This document shows, piece by piece, positions 48,501 through 60,446 of a DNA stretch of 64,000 nt. Position numbers and translations under genes: made by a program. Source of the stretch: Coriaria nepalensis (lineage: Eukaryota; Streptophyta; Magnoliopsida; Cucurbitales; Coriariaceae); the NCBI GenBank assembly GCA_027186245.1, contig CP114495.1, positions 6,835,001 through 6,899,000 of the forward strand, given 5' to 3'. The notes below the pieces were generated by a model. It saw only the letters and a program-made list of their open reading frames with translations. It did not search any database and was not told where the DNA came from. How positions within the stretch are numbered: the stretch's first letter is position 1; the number at the start of each line of letters is the position of its first letter.

Positions 48501-51500
48501 GAAATGAGATGTATTTCTCTCCATTCAAGGAATTTGACTGCAAGAGGAAAAAGACTTTATAGTACATGTCACTATAAAGAGGCAACAAAATCTTGTACAC
48601 AGATAATAAAAATACAAACCATAAGTATGTGGTAATAGTAGCCAAAGAAAAGAAAACAATATAAAGCTAACCAAGAATTCAAACCTTAAAATAGCAAGTG
48701 CGCATGTCGACAGTTGACATCATCTCAGCTCTCTGTCCCAGATTAAAATTTGGAAAATTCTCCCAGGACATATAAAGCAATTCCAATGGTATCTTGCCCC
48801 ATAGGCAGTACCCTCCAACAGCTGTTTCATGTAATTAAGCATGAAACAAATTAATGCGGTGCTTACAGAATCCAAATTCATACTCTTCAAACACACTAGT
48901 ATTGTAGTGTGTAAAATTTCTATATGTAAATATCAATAGATCGGAATTTATAGTTCTCCTTTTCACACTTTTTTTTTTCCCTTTTTTTCCTTTAGTTATT
49001 TGATATACCTTTGAATTCACATGACATATTACTTTTCATAACAAAAATCTATAGGACCTTTTTCAACATTTATTCCAAAAAAGATCTGACTCGTAACAGT
49101 CAAGAATTTTTATTAAGATAGCACAATTAAAACATATGTCAAATGTATGCAAATCCAGCTGGGTAGTAACTTACATGGAGAAGTCAAATCCAAAGGTGCC
49201 TCAGTTATCTCATTTCCTGACAGAATGTGATGTAGGACGTATAAGGAAAGATTAGGGTATAATGGGTTGAGATAGAAATTTAACAAGAAAATTAACTATT
49301 AGCCTCACACTAATAGGATCTAGGCCTCACACCTATGTTATAGGAATCACACTTAGAAGAGAGAGCCTCACACATTCTAGAAAGTATCACACTTTCAAAG
49401 GTTGAGAAAACTCAAATTTTATTAATAATGTTCTATTCCAATTAAAATATGCCAATAAGCTGCAATTGAAATAGAGAACTGTAAGAAGTTATAAGGATAG
49501 CTATGAAGTTTAGGAAACAAAAAAATACTTCTAAATAAACTAGGAAACTATCTTTAAATTACTAATGAGATTAATTGATATCCAAGAATTCTTATTTAAC
49601 TAGGAAACTACTCGAAATAGGAAACTAATAATTAAATACTCTTAAAATACAAAATCCTAAGAAAATACTCTTGGGGGGACCACTTAGAGAATTTATGCAT
49701 GAGCGGAAGATATTCATCAATTAAGACATTCTCATTTCCCATCAGAGTACAAGGCTTCAACTTCCAAAAAGAAGATGCTAGACTAAGTATTGTAATTGTA
49801 AACATATTCTTTTAGCATCTTCAATTAAACCATATGAATGCTTACCACAGCTGACAAGTAATATGGAAAGTGAGCCATACTTGGCCTCTAATGATAGCCT
49901 GTTAATTTCAGGGAGTACAAAATTTGCTTGAACTTGAGAGCCACACTCAACTTCTCCACTTGCACTGGTCACGATGCATGCTCGACTGAAGTGGTATGCA
50001 GCAGAATACTATTGATATGGAAACAAGAGCAACCATAATTAGACATGAAAATGTAACAACTTGGCAAAGGCTGTACAATATACTTATCCTAATTAGTTAG
50101 ACCTCACGTCATGGCGCAAATAGTCCAATATATTATTCTTACCTCAGAATGTGCAACATCAGAAACAAGTCTTGCCAGGATGACATATAAAGGAAAGAGG
50201 TTTTGAGCCTGTGGACCTTCGTTTCTGGACCCTGAAAGCGAAACCGTCATTTGTATCCTACAGATTCACCCGATTAAATTAAGTTAGATACCTTAACAAT
50301 TTTTTTTAAAAAAATGCAATCCAAAAAAAAAAAAAAATTGAACAATCGTCAATAAACAAGAGTATTTAATAGAAGCCATTAAATTTCACTATATATTTAT
50401 CAACAAGAGTTTTTTAGAGCTTTCGAAGCAAGGACCTAGGCAATTTTTCATCTCCTTTTGAGATTTCTTCTTCTCTATTGAAGTTTTTTCAGTGTTTTTC
50501 GCTAAGTTTTTGATCTTCAATAATGACCATTTGGTTTCTTCTAACAAAACTAGTCCATCATTTGAAGATTTTTTACCATTTGATTTCCTCTAACTAAACT
50601 AGTCCATCCTTTGAAGATTCTTTGGTCTCAAAAGCAACCTCAAATTTCATTTGTGCCTTGGGTCTTTTCAATCTTGAAGCATCATAGTGCTTTGCTCCAT
50701 AATATTATGGGGAAGATGAAGAATCAAGCATTCATGGTCTTTCGGATTGTAATGTTACCAATTTTTTTTCTTCGGATAGTATTAGTTTTAGATTTGGGGG
50801 GTTTTGTTCTTGAGGAGATGATTGTTGGATCAGATACTATAATGCTTTACTCCTAAGATTAAAGCATTTTATGCTATTTTCTTAAGGAAATCTCAATGTG
50901 GTCCAAACGGGTGGATGTATACACTCCCCATTGATTTTGAATTTGTTTACAAAATATTTGTTTGTTATCATTCATCTAATCTATAATTTTACCTTTATGA
51001 AATAAAATCTTCTCATTTAGCTATTAAAAAGAAGTTGGTTGTTTTATCAGCTAAAGGGTGAAGAGGATTGAAGGTTCGTGAGTGAATGATCCACCGAAGG
51101 AGAAATGGAAAAGTACATTAAATAATTGAACTTATAACAGCAATAATCATAAATGAAAAAAAAAACACCAGATAAAAATTGCTTTATATGTTCTAAATTA
51201 GAGAGTGCTTGTCTAAGTTCAATATACTTTCAACCACAATGTATAGATATACTATCAATACCACAAACATTCCTACTGACAAAAGGTCTTATTTTCTATG
51301 AGAAAAACTACACACGGTGACAGCTATATTGAAATTGGGAGATCAAAATTCAAATGTAAAGTTAGATTGGCTTAGTTACCTCTTCTTGTGCTTTTCCTCT
51401 ATTTTGTAGCCTAAACATCTTTGAAGAAAAAATGGCTGCACGATATCAAGTGTTTAGATCAAAAGGAACAGAATAAATACTATTTCAGTATGACATGATT

Positions 51501-51914
51501 GGCAGAGTATCTGATCCTATAGTGTATCAGATAACAACAGATGTATGACACTGCTGTATAGAAACTATACATTTCTAACAGCACGGCGTTGAAGAATGTT
51601 GTAAAGTTCTACAGGCTTGCAGTAAATTGAAAGGCTCTCTTCTGCTGCATTTTCCTCTTCTGCAGACAGACGCAGGCGAGCCTCTATCCGGCACATCTGA
51701 TCTGTGCTTCTAGAATAGCTGCAATTGCAAGAAGAAAAAAAAAAAATTTATTTCATGTACTTCAACAATCATATTAAGGCTTTATGAAGACCTAGGATCT
51801 GATTGTGCTATCTGGTCTAATTTCTATGAATGGTCTTTAACGAGGCAGTTATGGATTGCCTCGTTCTCAAAGGCTACTCGCTATAAACTAGCCTTTTAGA
51901 GGAACAGGGAGCAT
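39558..51914 (-). CDS. EMF2: EMBRYONIC FLOWER 2-like Polycomb protein (VEFS-box)
   Basis: Su(z)12-type subunit of plant PRC2, the complex that places H3K27me3 and represses flowering and seed genes. Exons, high to low: 51889-51914, 51571-51718, 51380-51435, 50143-50257, 49846-50008, 49175-49216, 48685-48821, 48475-48537, 48215-48324, 46739-46803, 44763-44815, 44610-44663, 44451-44510, 44084-44130, 43898-43998, 42995-43033, 42774-42912, 42419-42467, 41249-41332, 40325-40404, 40035-40124, 39558-39690. All are GT-AG and in phase: 1854 nt, 617 residues (Arabidopsis EMF2 is of similar length). Motifs: YCKPVELYNILQRRA, AQNLFPLYVILARLVSD, QVQVTISAEEFG, NVIFNYRYYNNKLQRTE. The C2H2 finger is C315/C318/H331/H336. 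VEFS-box is about residues 455-610 ([72 protein letters not shown]). The first 26-nt exon is uncertain: its phase fits and MLPVPLKG resembles the family start, but it lacks a clear upstream acceptor. Otherwise translation would start inside exon 2. Symbol by homology only. Confidence 0.93.
43783..43887. mobile_element. Remnant of a GC-rich hAT-like element in an EMF2 intron
   Basis: A patch of about 105 bp has repeated GGATACGG/CCGTATCC motifs in both directions (CCCGCCCGTATCCGCC, ATACGGGCGGATACGG). This is the subterminal style of the other hAT-like elements here and unlike the AT-rich intron around it. Its edge is about 10 bp from the splice donor of the exon at 43898-43998. No target duplication was found. 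Confidence 0.5.
44816..46738 (-). other. EMF2-like intron (1.9 kb), no gene inside
   Basis: Two plus-strand ORFs (45920-46414, 164 codons; 46411-46767, 118 codons) lie mostly in this intron. Neither shows a domain, and the second overlaps a real exon on the other strand. I treat both as chance openings. The remainder is AT-rich with poly-A/T runs. Confidence 0.5.
46996..47640. repeat. Dispersed repeat, copy 1 (EMF2 intron), with MITE inside
   Basis: This matches 49240-49690 in the same orientation: GGAAA(A/G)ATTAGGGT, TATTAGCC..CACAC, AGGCCTCACA, AGAAGAGA.AGCCTCACAC, then repeated AGGAAACTA units. It is interrupted by the small element at 47316-47462. The family is unknown; an LTR or SINE-like origin is possible. 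Confidence 0.6.
47316..47462. mobile_element. Small MITE, Tourist/PIF-Harbinger-like (147 bp)
   Basis: The ends GGGTGCATTTAGCTTT and, reversed, GGTTCCATTTGGTTTT are imperfect inverted repeats. A TAA trinucleotide flanks both sides (47313-47315 and 47463-47465), as for Harbinger-type insertions. There is no coding. It sits inside a dispersed intronic repeat. Confidence 0.6.
49240..49690. repeat. Dispersed repeat, copy 2 (EMF2 intron)
   Basis: Related to 46996-47640, see that copy. It contains several CCTCACAC-type repeats (GCCTCACACTAATAGGATCTA) and AGGAAACTA units. It lies about 20 bp beyond the acceptor of the 42-nt exon at 49175-49216. Confidence 0.6.
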
Positions 51915-52740
51915 GTGATTAGATAATTTAATGAATTTCCACGTTCATAAATAAATAAATAAAAATTCAGGACCCCCACAAAAATATGAAAGAAATAAAA
52001 ATAAATAAAAGTGCAAGAGGAATTGTAAAAGAAATAAATCTATAAAAAAAAATATATACTGTATTTGAGAAGAAATCATCCTGATTTATTTATGGAATAT
52101 TGCTGGATTTTCCCTGGTTCTCACAAGGATATATCGAAAAGGTATAAAATCCAAAACCGTTTCACCAAGAGAAAAAGATATACCATTGCCATGGTTTCTA
52201 TGCAATCTAGACCAGACAAACACATTTGTCTCCATATAAGGTCAATTTCATTTCAACTCTTCCCCCCCCCCCCCCTCTTTTTTCTTCTCTGCCTTATTAA
52301 CAGAGGCCATTTCCATAAAGGCATAGTTCCACCATTTAATGTAACCTATATGCAGTATGCTCTTAACCTTCCCAGCAGCTAGCTATGAATTGCAAAAAAG
52401 AAAAATACACACAAATAGACATACGTTCATGCTGAAACTTGAACCCGAAAGAGAAGCGGAGAGTAAACTTCAAACCCGTGAGTGAAACCAGCTCCTGATT
52501 CAGACGCCATAGCAACTGAAAAATTATGCCTCCTCGCTTCGAACGGGTACAATTACGAAGAACTAGTAGGATGAACTCGCGAACCTCAAATTTACCAAGT
52601 TTCCATGAAATTAGAAAGAAATAAGTAGGGTAGTAAGGTAATTCGGCGAAAGAAATATAGAGATGATAAAAGAGAGAGAGGAGAGGTATTAGCACTCACG
52701 AGGAAACGAAAATCGAGATGGGAGGAAAGGAGAAGAGTGA
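51915..52740 (-). promoter_or_regulatory. Probable 5' UTR and promoter region of the EMF2-like gene
   Basis: On the minus strand a CT-rich leader (CTCTCTCTCTTTTATC, about 52665-52685) is followed by a possible untranslated exon ending GAAC|GTATGTC at 52425. That exon has an ATG (about 52510) whose short frame stops after 27 codons, a possible upstream ORF. A poly-C run, (C)14 at about 52262-52275, lies between. The connection to the first coding exon is not resolved. Confidence 0.4.
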
Positions 52741-54201
52741 TGAACGTTATTATTAGACTCTACCCCTAAACTTTTATTTTACTATATTTGAATCCTTATT
52801 CTTATAAATTTATATCAGCTGCAGTTTAAATTCTGATCTATTTTTAATTGATTTATTTATTAATTTTAAAACTAATTCACTTTTTAATTTTTATATATAA
52901 TTCAATTTTTATTCCAAGTAATTAAAAATATATTTATTATTAATTCATTTTTAATACTTCATTATTTTTTTATTAATTTATTATTTATTTTATAATTGAA
53001 TTTTTTTAAGTAAAATTCAATGACAAAAATACAAAATTCAATCTCATTTCTTGATTAAAAAAGATAGATCGAAATAATTCGACTTTTTTTCTCCCAAAAA
53101 TATTGATTGAAACGTTGATATAATAATAAAAAGAAAAGTAGAAAAAAGTACCCTTAAACTAAAGAAAAATAGAAAAATGCTAAAAACGAACACCATAAAT
53201 TTTGGTTTCAGAACTTCGAGGATTAGCGGCAATGACCCTGAAGAAAAATTTTCTAAACAACCATCATATCACCGAAACTTCCTCCTCTAATGGAGCTTTA
53301 TGTAATTCCGCCAAGAAAACTAACCTCACTTGAAATCTCTGTTTTTCTACTAGAATCCTATTGAAATGGCTTTGTCGGAATGGTATAAGATCGATAGGGT
53401 ATTGATCTACGATCTACTAAGTTCAACTATGTTCGGTATATAGTCGATCAACTGTAAATTGACCATGATTGACCACGATCGGCCACGCGCAACCTTGATC
53501 GATCATGACCAACCGCCATCAACCAAAATCAACATGGTAGTTAATTTGTGATCTACTTCATCATCTTGTAATTTTTTTATAGATTTCCTATTCGTCATTC
53601 GCTCTTGATCTGTAGGTAAAAGAAAATTAAAAAGTACAAATATAAAGAAGTCTAGACAAATCAAATCATTGTGACAATAGTTAGATATCATAAAATGTCT
53701 CAAAATATTTGATTTAGATATGAAAGTTTTGAGATTTCGAAACTATTAAAAGAAAAAAAATCGAAAAGCAAAAAGAAATTATAACCAGAGGTCAGTAGCG
53801 AGAAAAAATATAAAAAATAAAAAATCTGAAAATAGATATAGAACTTCAACTTTAAGACATAACGTAATATAGGCAGAGAGAAATGATAGATTTGTAAGGA
53901 AAATAATATGTTAGTAATCTTACAGTTAAAAAATAGTATTTTTTAATTTTTTTCAAATTTGAGGCATTTATCAAAAGTGAACTTCTTTTAAAAGTATTAT
54001 GCTAATAACCCTCAATAATGAAAGATTAATGATAAAATAATAATAAATATATTTTTTTAATGACATTGCATATTTTGTCAATATGCCACGTCAACATCGT
54101 TGATTGAAATTTGATTATAAGGATAAAAATATCTCATTTGAATAGTATAAAAACTAAAAAATTGATCGAAAATTGCACATAAATGAATTTATAAAAATTA
54201 A
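52741..54201. other. AT-rich intergenic DNA, no gene seen
   Basis: No coding sequence is recognised. At about 53450-53545 a GACCATGATTGACCACGATC-like unit with GATCGATC motifs repeats several times. Otherwise it is low-complexity AT sequence. Confidence 0.5.
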
Positions 54202-55009
54202 ACTATAATGAGATTAAAAACTAAATTAACCCTTGATTTATTGACCCAACTTACTTGATTTAATCCTCAATTCCATTAAAAATTAATAAAATGGTTACGT
54301 GCATGTCACATGACCGTTAAGTAACTATTAAAATTCTAAATTTGATCAAACTTATATTTATTATTTATATTTTTATCCCTTGTAATTTAAATTTAAATTT
54401 AATTTGTTAACCCACTTTATTTTGTTTTCATCTCTATTTCCACTCTACAAACCGCCACCTTCCTCTTCTGCCACTGCTACCACCACCCTCCTCCTCCACC
54501 ACTATAGCCAACCTCTACTGTCTACATAAAAATATTAAAATTTTAATTATTTTCTCTGTCTTTCTCTCTCTAACTTTTAAATATCAAAATATTAAATTCT
54601 TAAATTTTTATGTTGGTGGTCCGCCACTGCTACCACAACCTCCGCCGGCAATATAAAATTTTAATTATTTCTCTCTTTCTCTCTATCTCTAAATATTAAA
54701 ATATTAAAATTGTATATTTTTATGTTGACCATAGCCATGGTGGGGAGGACGGTGGCAGCCGCAACAAATGAGGATGGTGGAGGTCGGTGTGGTGGAAATA
54801 TAGAAGAAAATAATAAAAATAAGTTGGTTAAAAATATTAAATTTAAATTGAAGGGGATAAATACATAAATAAAAAATTCTTATTGAATTAAATATAAAAT
54901 TTTAATAGTTATTTAATTGTCATGTAATATGCACATGACTATTCCATTCATTTTTAACGGAATTGGGGCTCTTAATAATTTAAATTTAAAACCGAGTATT
55001 CATTATAGT
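54202..55009. mobile_element. Fold-back element with about 280-bp arms (808 bp)
   Basis: The ends are ACTATAATGA (54202) and its complement TCATTATAGT (up to 55009). The arms pair in order: AATTCC(A/G)TTAAAAAT, GT(G/C)CAT.T.ACATGAC, AACTATTAAAATT, CCCTT.AATTTAAATTTAA, TTTCCAC, CACCACC. The GC-rich inner ends code-like CCACCACC/GGTGGTGG are simply the loop flanks. No transposase. A truncated relative lies at 38690-39345. Confidence 0.65.
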
Positions 55010-55129
55010 CACTAAAAGTTCTAAATGCTCATTATATTTTATGTTCTTTCTCCTTATCTCTTCATTTTTTTATGCAAAGGTGTTGCCTTGATTTATCAAT
55101 AAGGTGTAGACGACGGTAAGATTATTGGT

Positions 55130-55945
55130 TTAGAAACTATATGTTTCTTATTTTCACTAATAGTTCAAAAAGAAGTTTGGTCCAAGTTAATAAAAAACTA
55201 CATATTCAAGAGGAATATCATAAAATATATTACAGATTTTGTAGAAAAATCGTTTCTTTTCACTTATTGGGTTGTTGTCCTTTATTTATTGGCATATGCA
55301 AAAAAAAAATATATATGTTTTAACACTATGGATAAAATCCAGGCTATAATTGATTCTAAGCAAAGTAATATGTTGTCTTGTGGTGCTAAACTTATGCTAA
55401 TACAACATGTTTTGCAATCTATGCCCATTCGCTTGTTGCTTATCAAAGAATGTGTTGGTTGAGCTCCACAAAATGTTTGCCAACTTTTTCTTGGGCAAAT
55501 TAGAAAATTGTAATAAGCTACATTACAAAGCTCTGACCCTTCTTTCTCTACTTATCAATCAGGGACCCTTGGTTTGAGAAACATAACTAAGGTTTGTAAG
55601 GCATGTGGCATAAAGATATGGTGGCATTTTTATCAACTTAAAGTGTGTGGCTCAAATTCAAGACTTTGTTGAGTTGATTATTGTAAATGAGGTAGATGAT
55701 AAGAATATGTCATCTCCAACTAACTTTGGGTGCTTCATTTTGAAAGTGGCCCTTGCATCTATTTTTAGCTTTAAGAATATTTTAGTTAAAAGGCTTCCTA
55801 TTAAGGTATGATTTCAATGTGGACAACACTTTGCTAGAATTCGAGATGCCTTATTTACTAGCAAGAGGAAGAAGATCTAGATTATAGACTGTGTTCTATG
55901 GCTTTATCCCTTTCCTAAAGTAGTTTAGCATCAAATTTGTACATA
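55130..55945 (+). pseudogene. LINE (non-LTR retrotransposon) reverse transcriptase fragment
   Basis: In shifting frames this reads FHLLGCCPLFIGICKK, then KIQAIIDSKQSNMLSCGAKL, LIQHVLQSMPIRLL, and LGLRNITKVCKAFGIKIWW. This is the C-terminal part of plant L1-type RT (FxYLGxPLF block followed by the LSxGGRxxLIxxVLxSxP block). There are several stops and frame changes. The catalytic YADD block and endonuclease are not present. No poly-A tail was placed. Inactive. Confidence 0.75.
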
Positions 55946-56359
55946 TATATGTGTTGTGATTTTATACCTTGATTAAACGATTCATTAAATCGAGTTAAGT
56001 CAAATTGATAATCTAACCTTTCTAGTTATATGCTCGCTTTTCCATATTTAACGTGTAAACAATAAAAAAATAAATAACAATAAACAAATCAACAAGTATA
56101 TAGTTATTTACAGTGGTTTGCCATTCCAATCAATTAATCAGAAAATACTACATCAACTCTTAAGCTCTTGAAAATCACAGGAACTCCTACCATTATCTTT
56201 TTAGAGTCCACATATCTATCTCAATACTAGCAGATTTCACAACATACATACATGAATCAGATTTTCAATCAAGATTCAAAGCCTAAAATCTCAAATGTCA
56301 ACCAAGAGAAAGAACTGCCACCTAGATCTAACATAGATCTAGAATGATTATCTCACATT
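55946..56359. other. Intergenic DNA, no gene seen
   Basis: AT-rich sequence between the LINE fragment and a truncated LTR. GAGCTTAAGAGTT on the minus strand may belong to another old LTR, but nothing firm can be said. Confidence 0.35.
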
Positions 56360-57900
56360 CATAGGTATTGGGTGATACATGGATAGACATGTAGGTAATT
56401 AGTAGTGACTAATTACTGAACGTAATCACTTGATAAAATCTCATTAGTAATAATAGTATTAACTATTAATGACTTTTGTCGGTTGTTGTGATATATGTGA
56501 TCCTTAGATCCAAAATCACTACAATACCAGTATACTATATGTCATATTTTGATGTTAAACTTACGTGACTTTTACTAAAAGCTACCAAAAGGACAATCTA
56601 TTAGATATGTGTTCAAATATGTACAGTCTGTAGGGTGATAAGATGAGATCTCATCACCTCTATATCGAAGGATATGATTCTATGAGTCATATAGCTTATG
56701 CAATGAAGAAAAACTTTGTGCAAAGTATAATGGTGTGTAAAGAGTTTTTTATAAATCCATTGTCTATATTGCATGAGCATGTATGACATTCATAAAGAAA
56801 ATCTAATAGGGTTTAACTAGTTAAACCATGCTTTAGGATTTTCTTGAATCATGAATAGATGGAGGTTCAGTTTTGTACAGTAATAGTCATCCATGGTTCT
56901 TAATGAGGTGCCTCAACACTTCTCATTAATCGGGTGGCTCATATGACTTGCTAGAGGCCAATATGAATCTAGTGGTTTGAGTTAATAATGATCGTGTATA
57001 ATAAACGTATTAACTATTTGACTTGAAAGTGTGTTCAAGATTAAATGGTCCATTCAATTGAATGGATAAAACCCACAAGTATTTGTGGAACCCACATGCT
57101 GGCATAATGTAAAACAATCTAGTTACACATATAAAGGTCGACTGGATCACTATTGAATTCAAACTTGAAAGAATTTTGACTTGTTCAATTATGAACATGA
57201 TTTAAGAGTTAAATCATTAATTAATTTAATTTATTAAATTAAAGTCACACATGCACACTAGCATATCCAAAGTGTGACTTGAATTTAATTTGAAATTAAA
57301 TAATTAATTAAATAAATATTTATTTGACAAGATAAATTTATTAAATTAAGATTTAATAAATTTAGTGTCAAGAAATATTTTTTAGGTCAAAAGGAAGACT
57401 GGTTAATCATTAAAGTATTAATAGGCCTAATCTAGTCATTAAGCATGCCCAAAATTAAAGTTTATATTTTACTAAGTAAAATTAAATATTAATTGGGAAT
57501 TATTAAATTTATTTAATTTTTTAGAAATTGAAAATTAAAATAAGTTTCTAAGAACCTGAACACAACTAAAAGGTTAATCGGGCCTAATAAGCCAAGTAGT
57601 GCTAGGCAATTGTGTCTCCTATTTAAGTGACACAAATCTTTAGGGTTTCCATAATCACCCTTGTGCCACCTAAAGAGAGAATTGAAAGCATTTAATTCTC
57701 TCTATCTTATTCTTCCTTTTTTCATTTTCACTCATTTTCAAGTAAACATTAAGAGTTAATGTTTACGATTCAAATGGTAAGTTGATGATTGTGTGAGCTA
57801 TTGTAAAGGTCATGTAACGACAAGAGGTTTAGAAACAACCATCCACGACAACGGAACAGTTCAGAGTAAGCTCCCTGATCATTGAAAACTTTATTCTCGG
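56360..57900 (+). repeat. LTR of the 2-kb Copia family (+), 5'-truncated
   Basis: Matches begin at ATGTAGGTAATTAGTAGTGA and continue through GTGATAAGATGAGATC, CTTCTCATTAATCGGGTGGC and CTTGCTAGAGGCCAATA, in the order seen in the other LTRs. CTATTTAAGTGAC (about 57618) may be the LTR promoter. The first ~450 bp of the LTR are missing, and the right edge is approximate. Confidence 0.65.
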
Positions 57901-58529
57901 TCGATTGCTTCGTTCTACACAGAGGCGGCACCTCCGCTCCCCGGCTTCGAACCCCATTCTCTATCCATTAGCTCTGGCTCCGGTCGATTGCTTCGTTTAG
58001 CGAGATTGATTGTCTCTAGGGGAAGCCTCCGAGGCTTAGCAATCTCAAACTTGCAAGGGTTTTTCTCTCTTTTCCTTTTTTTCTCCTAGAGATTCGAAGA
58101 TACCGAGACAATGAGGCAGATTGATTAATTGATTTGCAATTTGAATCTGCAGATATATTATTACCTGACAAGCGGGATTTTGGATGCTAGTCACATATTA
58201 TCGTCTGCCAAGACTGTTACCTATAGATAAAAAATTTTCGAGTAGCATAAATTATTAACCGTGACTCATATATATGCTGGAAGTTGATTACATGACAATC
58301 ACGTGTGTTCTTATTTTATGGCGGGAATGCTTCCCATGAAAAAATTACATGATATTCTACTTTAAGTAAATGTAACATGAATATATAAGGTTGTGACGTA
58401 CATGAGAAAAAGTAACGGTAACGCGTAAAAAAATATCATAATGCTATCATTTTTGTGGTGATTACATGAAATAGTATTTTTGCATTACAAGTAGAAGTTT
58501 TAGAATTTCCTAAGTTGAGAGAAGAGACT
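57901..58529. other. Unassigned DNA between LTR and Copia fragment
   Basis: No gene. GGTCGATTGCTTCGTT occurs twice (about 57899 and 57975). A GGGGTTCGAAGCC (minus) looks like a Pol III B box, but the nearest A-box-like sequence is too close. The remainder is AT-rich. Confidence 0.35.
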
Positions 58530-60145
58530 TAGATAGTAAAGGTCTTGATGCATACTGCCAATCCCGATTGTATTCCTTGTTAATAGATCACGAATAGACT
58601 AAATGTAGGGTAAAAGGTTACCCATCAATTTTGTTCGGTAGACAATCTTGAGTCAGATATGAGTTTGAATTTGAAGTTAGGTAAGTATAGAATATTATGC
58701 AATATGATGTTTGGGGTAACTGGCACATACCCTATATGAGTGGATGAAGTTGGTTCGCCATTAGGTAATTTGACTCATGAAATGGGATTATTAGGACATG
58801 AATATAGTGAAACCAAAGCTGAAAAACCAAATGCCATGTGACTACTAGCACATGTATCTTTTATCCAGTCATAAATTGTGTTCATACTTAATAGACTAGT
58901 AGTATGTGTACCCGCAACATTTGCAACGTGAGGAGCATGAGAAATGTTACTAGAGTTGTCTAGATTGAGCAATTTAAGAATCTGCTTCTGAGTTATCTGA
59001 TTAAGAGGAATTCCAGATAAAGCATATGCATTGTTGACCATAGGAGCGTTATCATTGGATGCAACATTGTATTTATTCATTGGCCTTGTATTAGCTCTTG
59101 GACTCTTGAACTTGAAACCTGGTAGAAATCCAATTAACTTGTAAAAATTCTCCTTACGATGTCCAAGAATGTGATAGAATTCATACTCAGGTGGTTTTGA
59201 TGAGCTGGAGCTAGATTTCTAGTTAGAACTCTTGTTGCTGTTGCTGTGTAAGGTTGTTGTCTCAACTATATTTGTATTTGTAGAGGCGAAGACTCAATTG
59301 CTCTCATCTTCATTAGCCTTGTTGACTGTTGGTAGAGGATCCATCAAGAGAATATGACTGCGTATAGTACTGAAACTTTCACTGAGGTCCATAAGAAACT
59401 GTATTAGGCGTTGTTGTTGATCAATGTGCTGATATGCAACAGAAGAAAGCGCAATCACAGCTAGACAGGACAACTATGATTGAGTATTCACCCCATAGTG
59501 TTTTGAGCTTTGTGTAATAGGTAAAGATTGAAGAATTGGCTTACGAAGTTATTGCAATTTCTTTATGGGTTGCATATATTCTCTAACCATTCACCTTATC
59601 GAACCTTTCCTTTAGATCATTCCAGAGTATGGATGCTTCCTATGTGAATATGACTTCATTAGACAGCTCCTTGGAAATAAAATTTATGATCCATGAGCAC
59701 AACGTTATATCATTTCCAAGAAATGAAATATGGAGAGGTGACAAGAGGTTTGATGAATTGACCTGTTACAAAGCCAAGTGGACATGAGCTCAAGCTTCAT
59801 CGATTTGCTCCAAACGCCATACTTGTCGCTGTTACTAAGCTTGTGTGAAACCAAAATCAGTCCAGGCGTGTCTGAGGAGTAGATGAAGAGTAGACTGCTT
59901 GCTTTGATTGGAGGAAGCAGTGATAGGTATGGATTTGGTGGAAGCACAATAAGAATTGTAGTAGAATCGGTCTAATTCTTTGGAACAGAGGCGTTTTCAT
60001 CTACGGTAGCCATTGGAACAGGACCGAGCATGAAATCGCAAAAAGAAATTGAGAAGAAAAAAAATTGTAAAATGCTATGAGGTTCAATGAATGAATGGTG
60101 AAGAGTTAAAATCTAGAGAGGCGTAGATCACACGCTCTGATACCA
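58530..60145 (-). mobile_element. Copia element fragment: primer site, gag, protease start (-)
   Basis: On the minus strand the primer site TGGTATCAGAGC (60145-60134) is followed by a gag with SSDTPGLILVSHKLSNSDKY and GVWSKSMKLELMS (about 59890-59790). Further gag blocks are disrupted. A zinc-knuckle-like FYHILGHRKENFYK has lost its Cys residues. A protease start follows: DWIKDTCASSHM (about 58870; D-T-G is D-T-C) then VTPNIILHNILYLP near 58680. Homology fades at about 58530, and integrase, RT and RNase H are absent. This is a different Copia lineage from the 2-kb LTR family. Stops make it inactive. Confidence 0.75.
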
Positions 60146-60369
60146 TGTCATGATTTTGATTCGATCGGACTACACAAACTGGAAAGTTGGAAGAGAAAGA
60201 GAGAGAAGGCAGAGTGAGTGGGTTTTGGGGGCCCTGATCTACATTTTGTTTAAGATCAGATAACTATTTTATAGTCATTGAATTATGCTCATTTTAATCA
60301 ATAATTAAAGAATAGGTGAAATTTATATTTTATTTATTACAATACGCGTTACAATGCAGGCAATTAACA
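60146..60369 (-). repeat. Candidate 5' LTR of the gag fragment (short)
   Basis: Directly after the primer site the LTR end reads ...AATCATGACA (60146). A possible start, TGTTAATTGCC, lies at 60369, giving 224 bp. The upper limit is set by the PP2 gene stop at 60447. There is no second LTR to confirm the edge. Confidence 0.45.
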
Positions 60370-60446
60370 GGTCTCATCATTCTACATATCAATTTATTCC
60401 ATTGCCCTCATTATTATAGAACATATATATGAAAAAAAGCCACAAT

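Noticed and set aside
50528..50856. 81-codon ORF and a roughly 53-bp duplicated stretch (CTAGTCCATC..TTGAAGA) in an EMF2 intron
   Set aside because: The duplication is real but short, and the ORF has no recognisable homology; an old element fragment is likely but cannot be named.
57935..57990. Possible tRNA or SINE (B-box-like GGGGTTCGAAGCC on the minus strand)
   Set aside because: The A-box-like sequence is only about 8-15 bp away, too close for a Pol III promoter, and no cloverleaf can be drawn.
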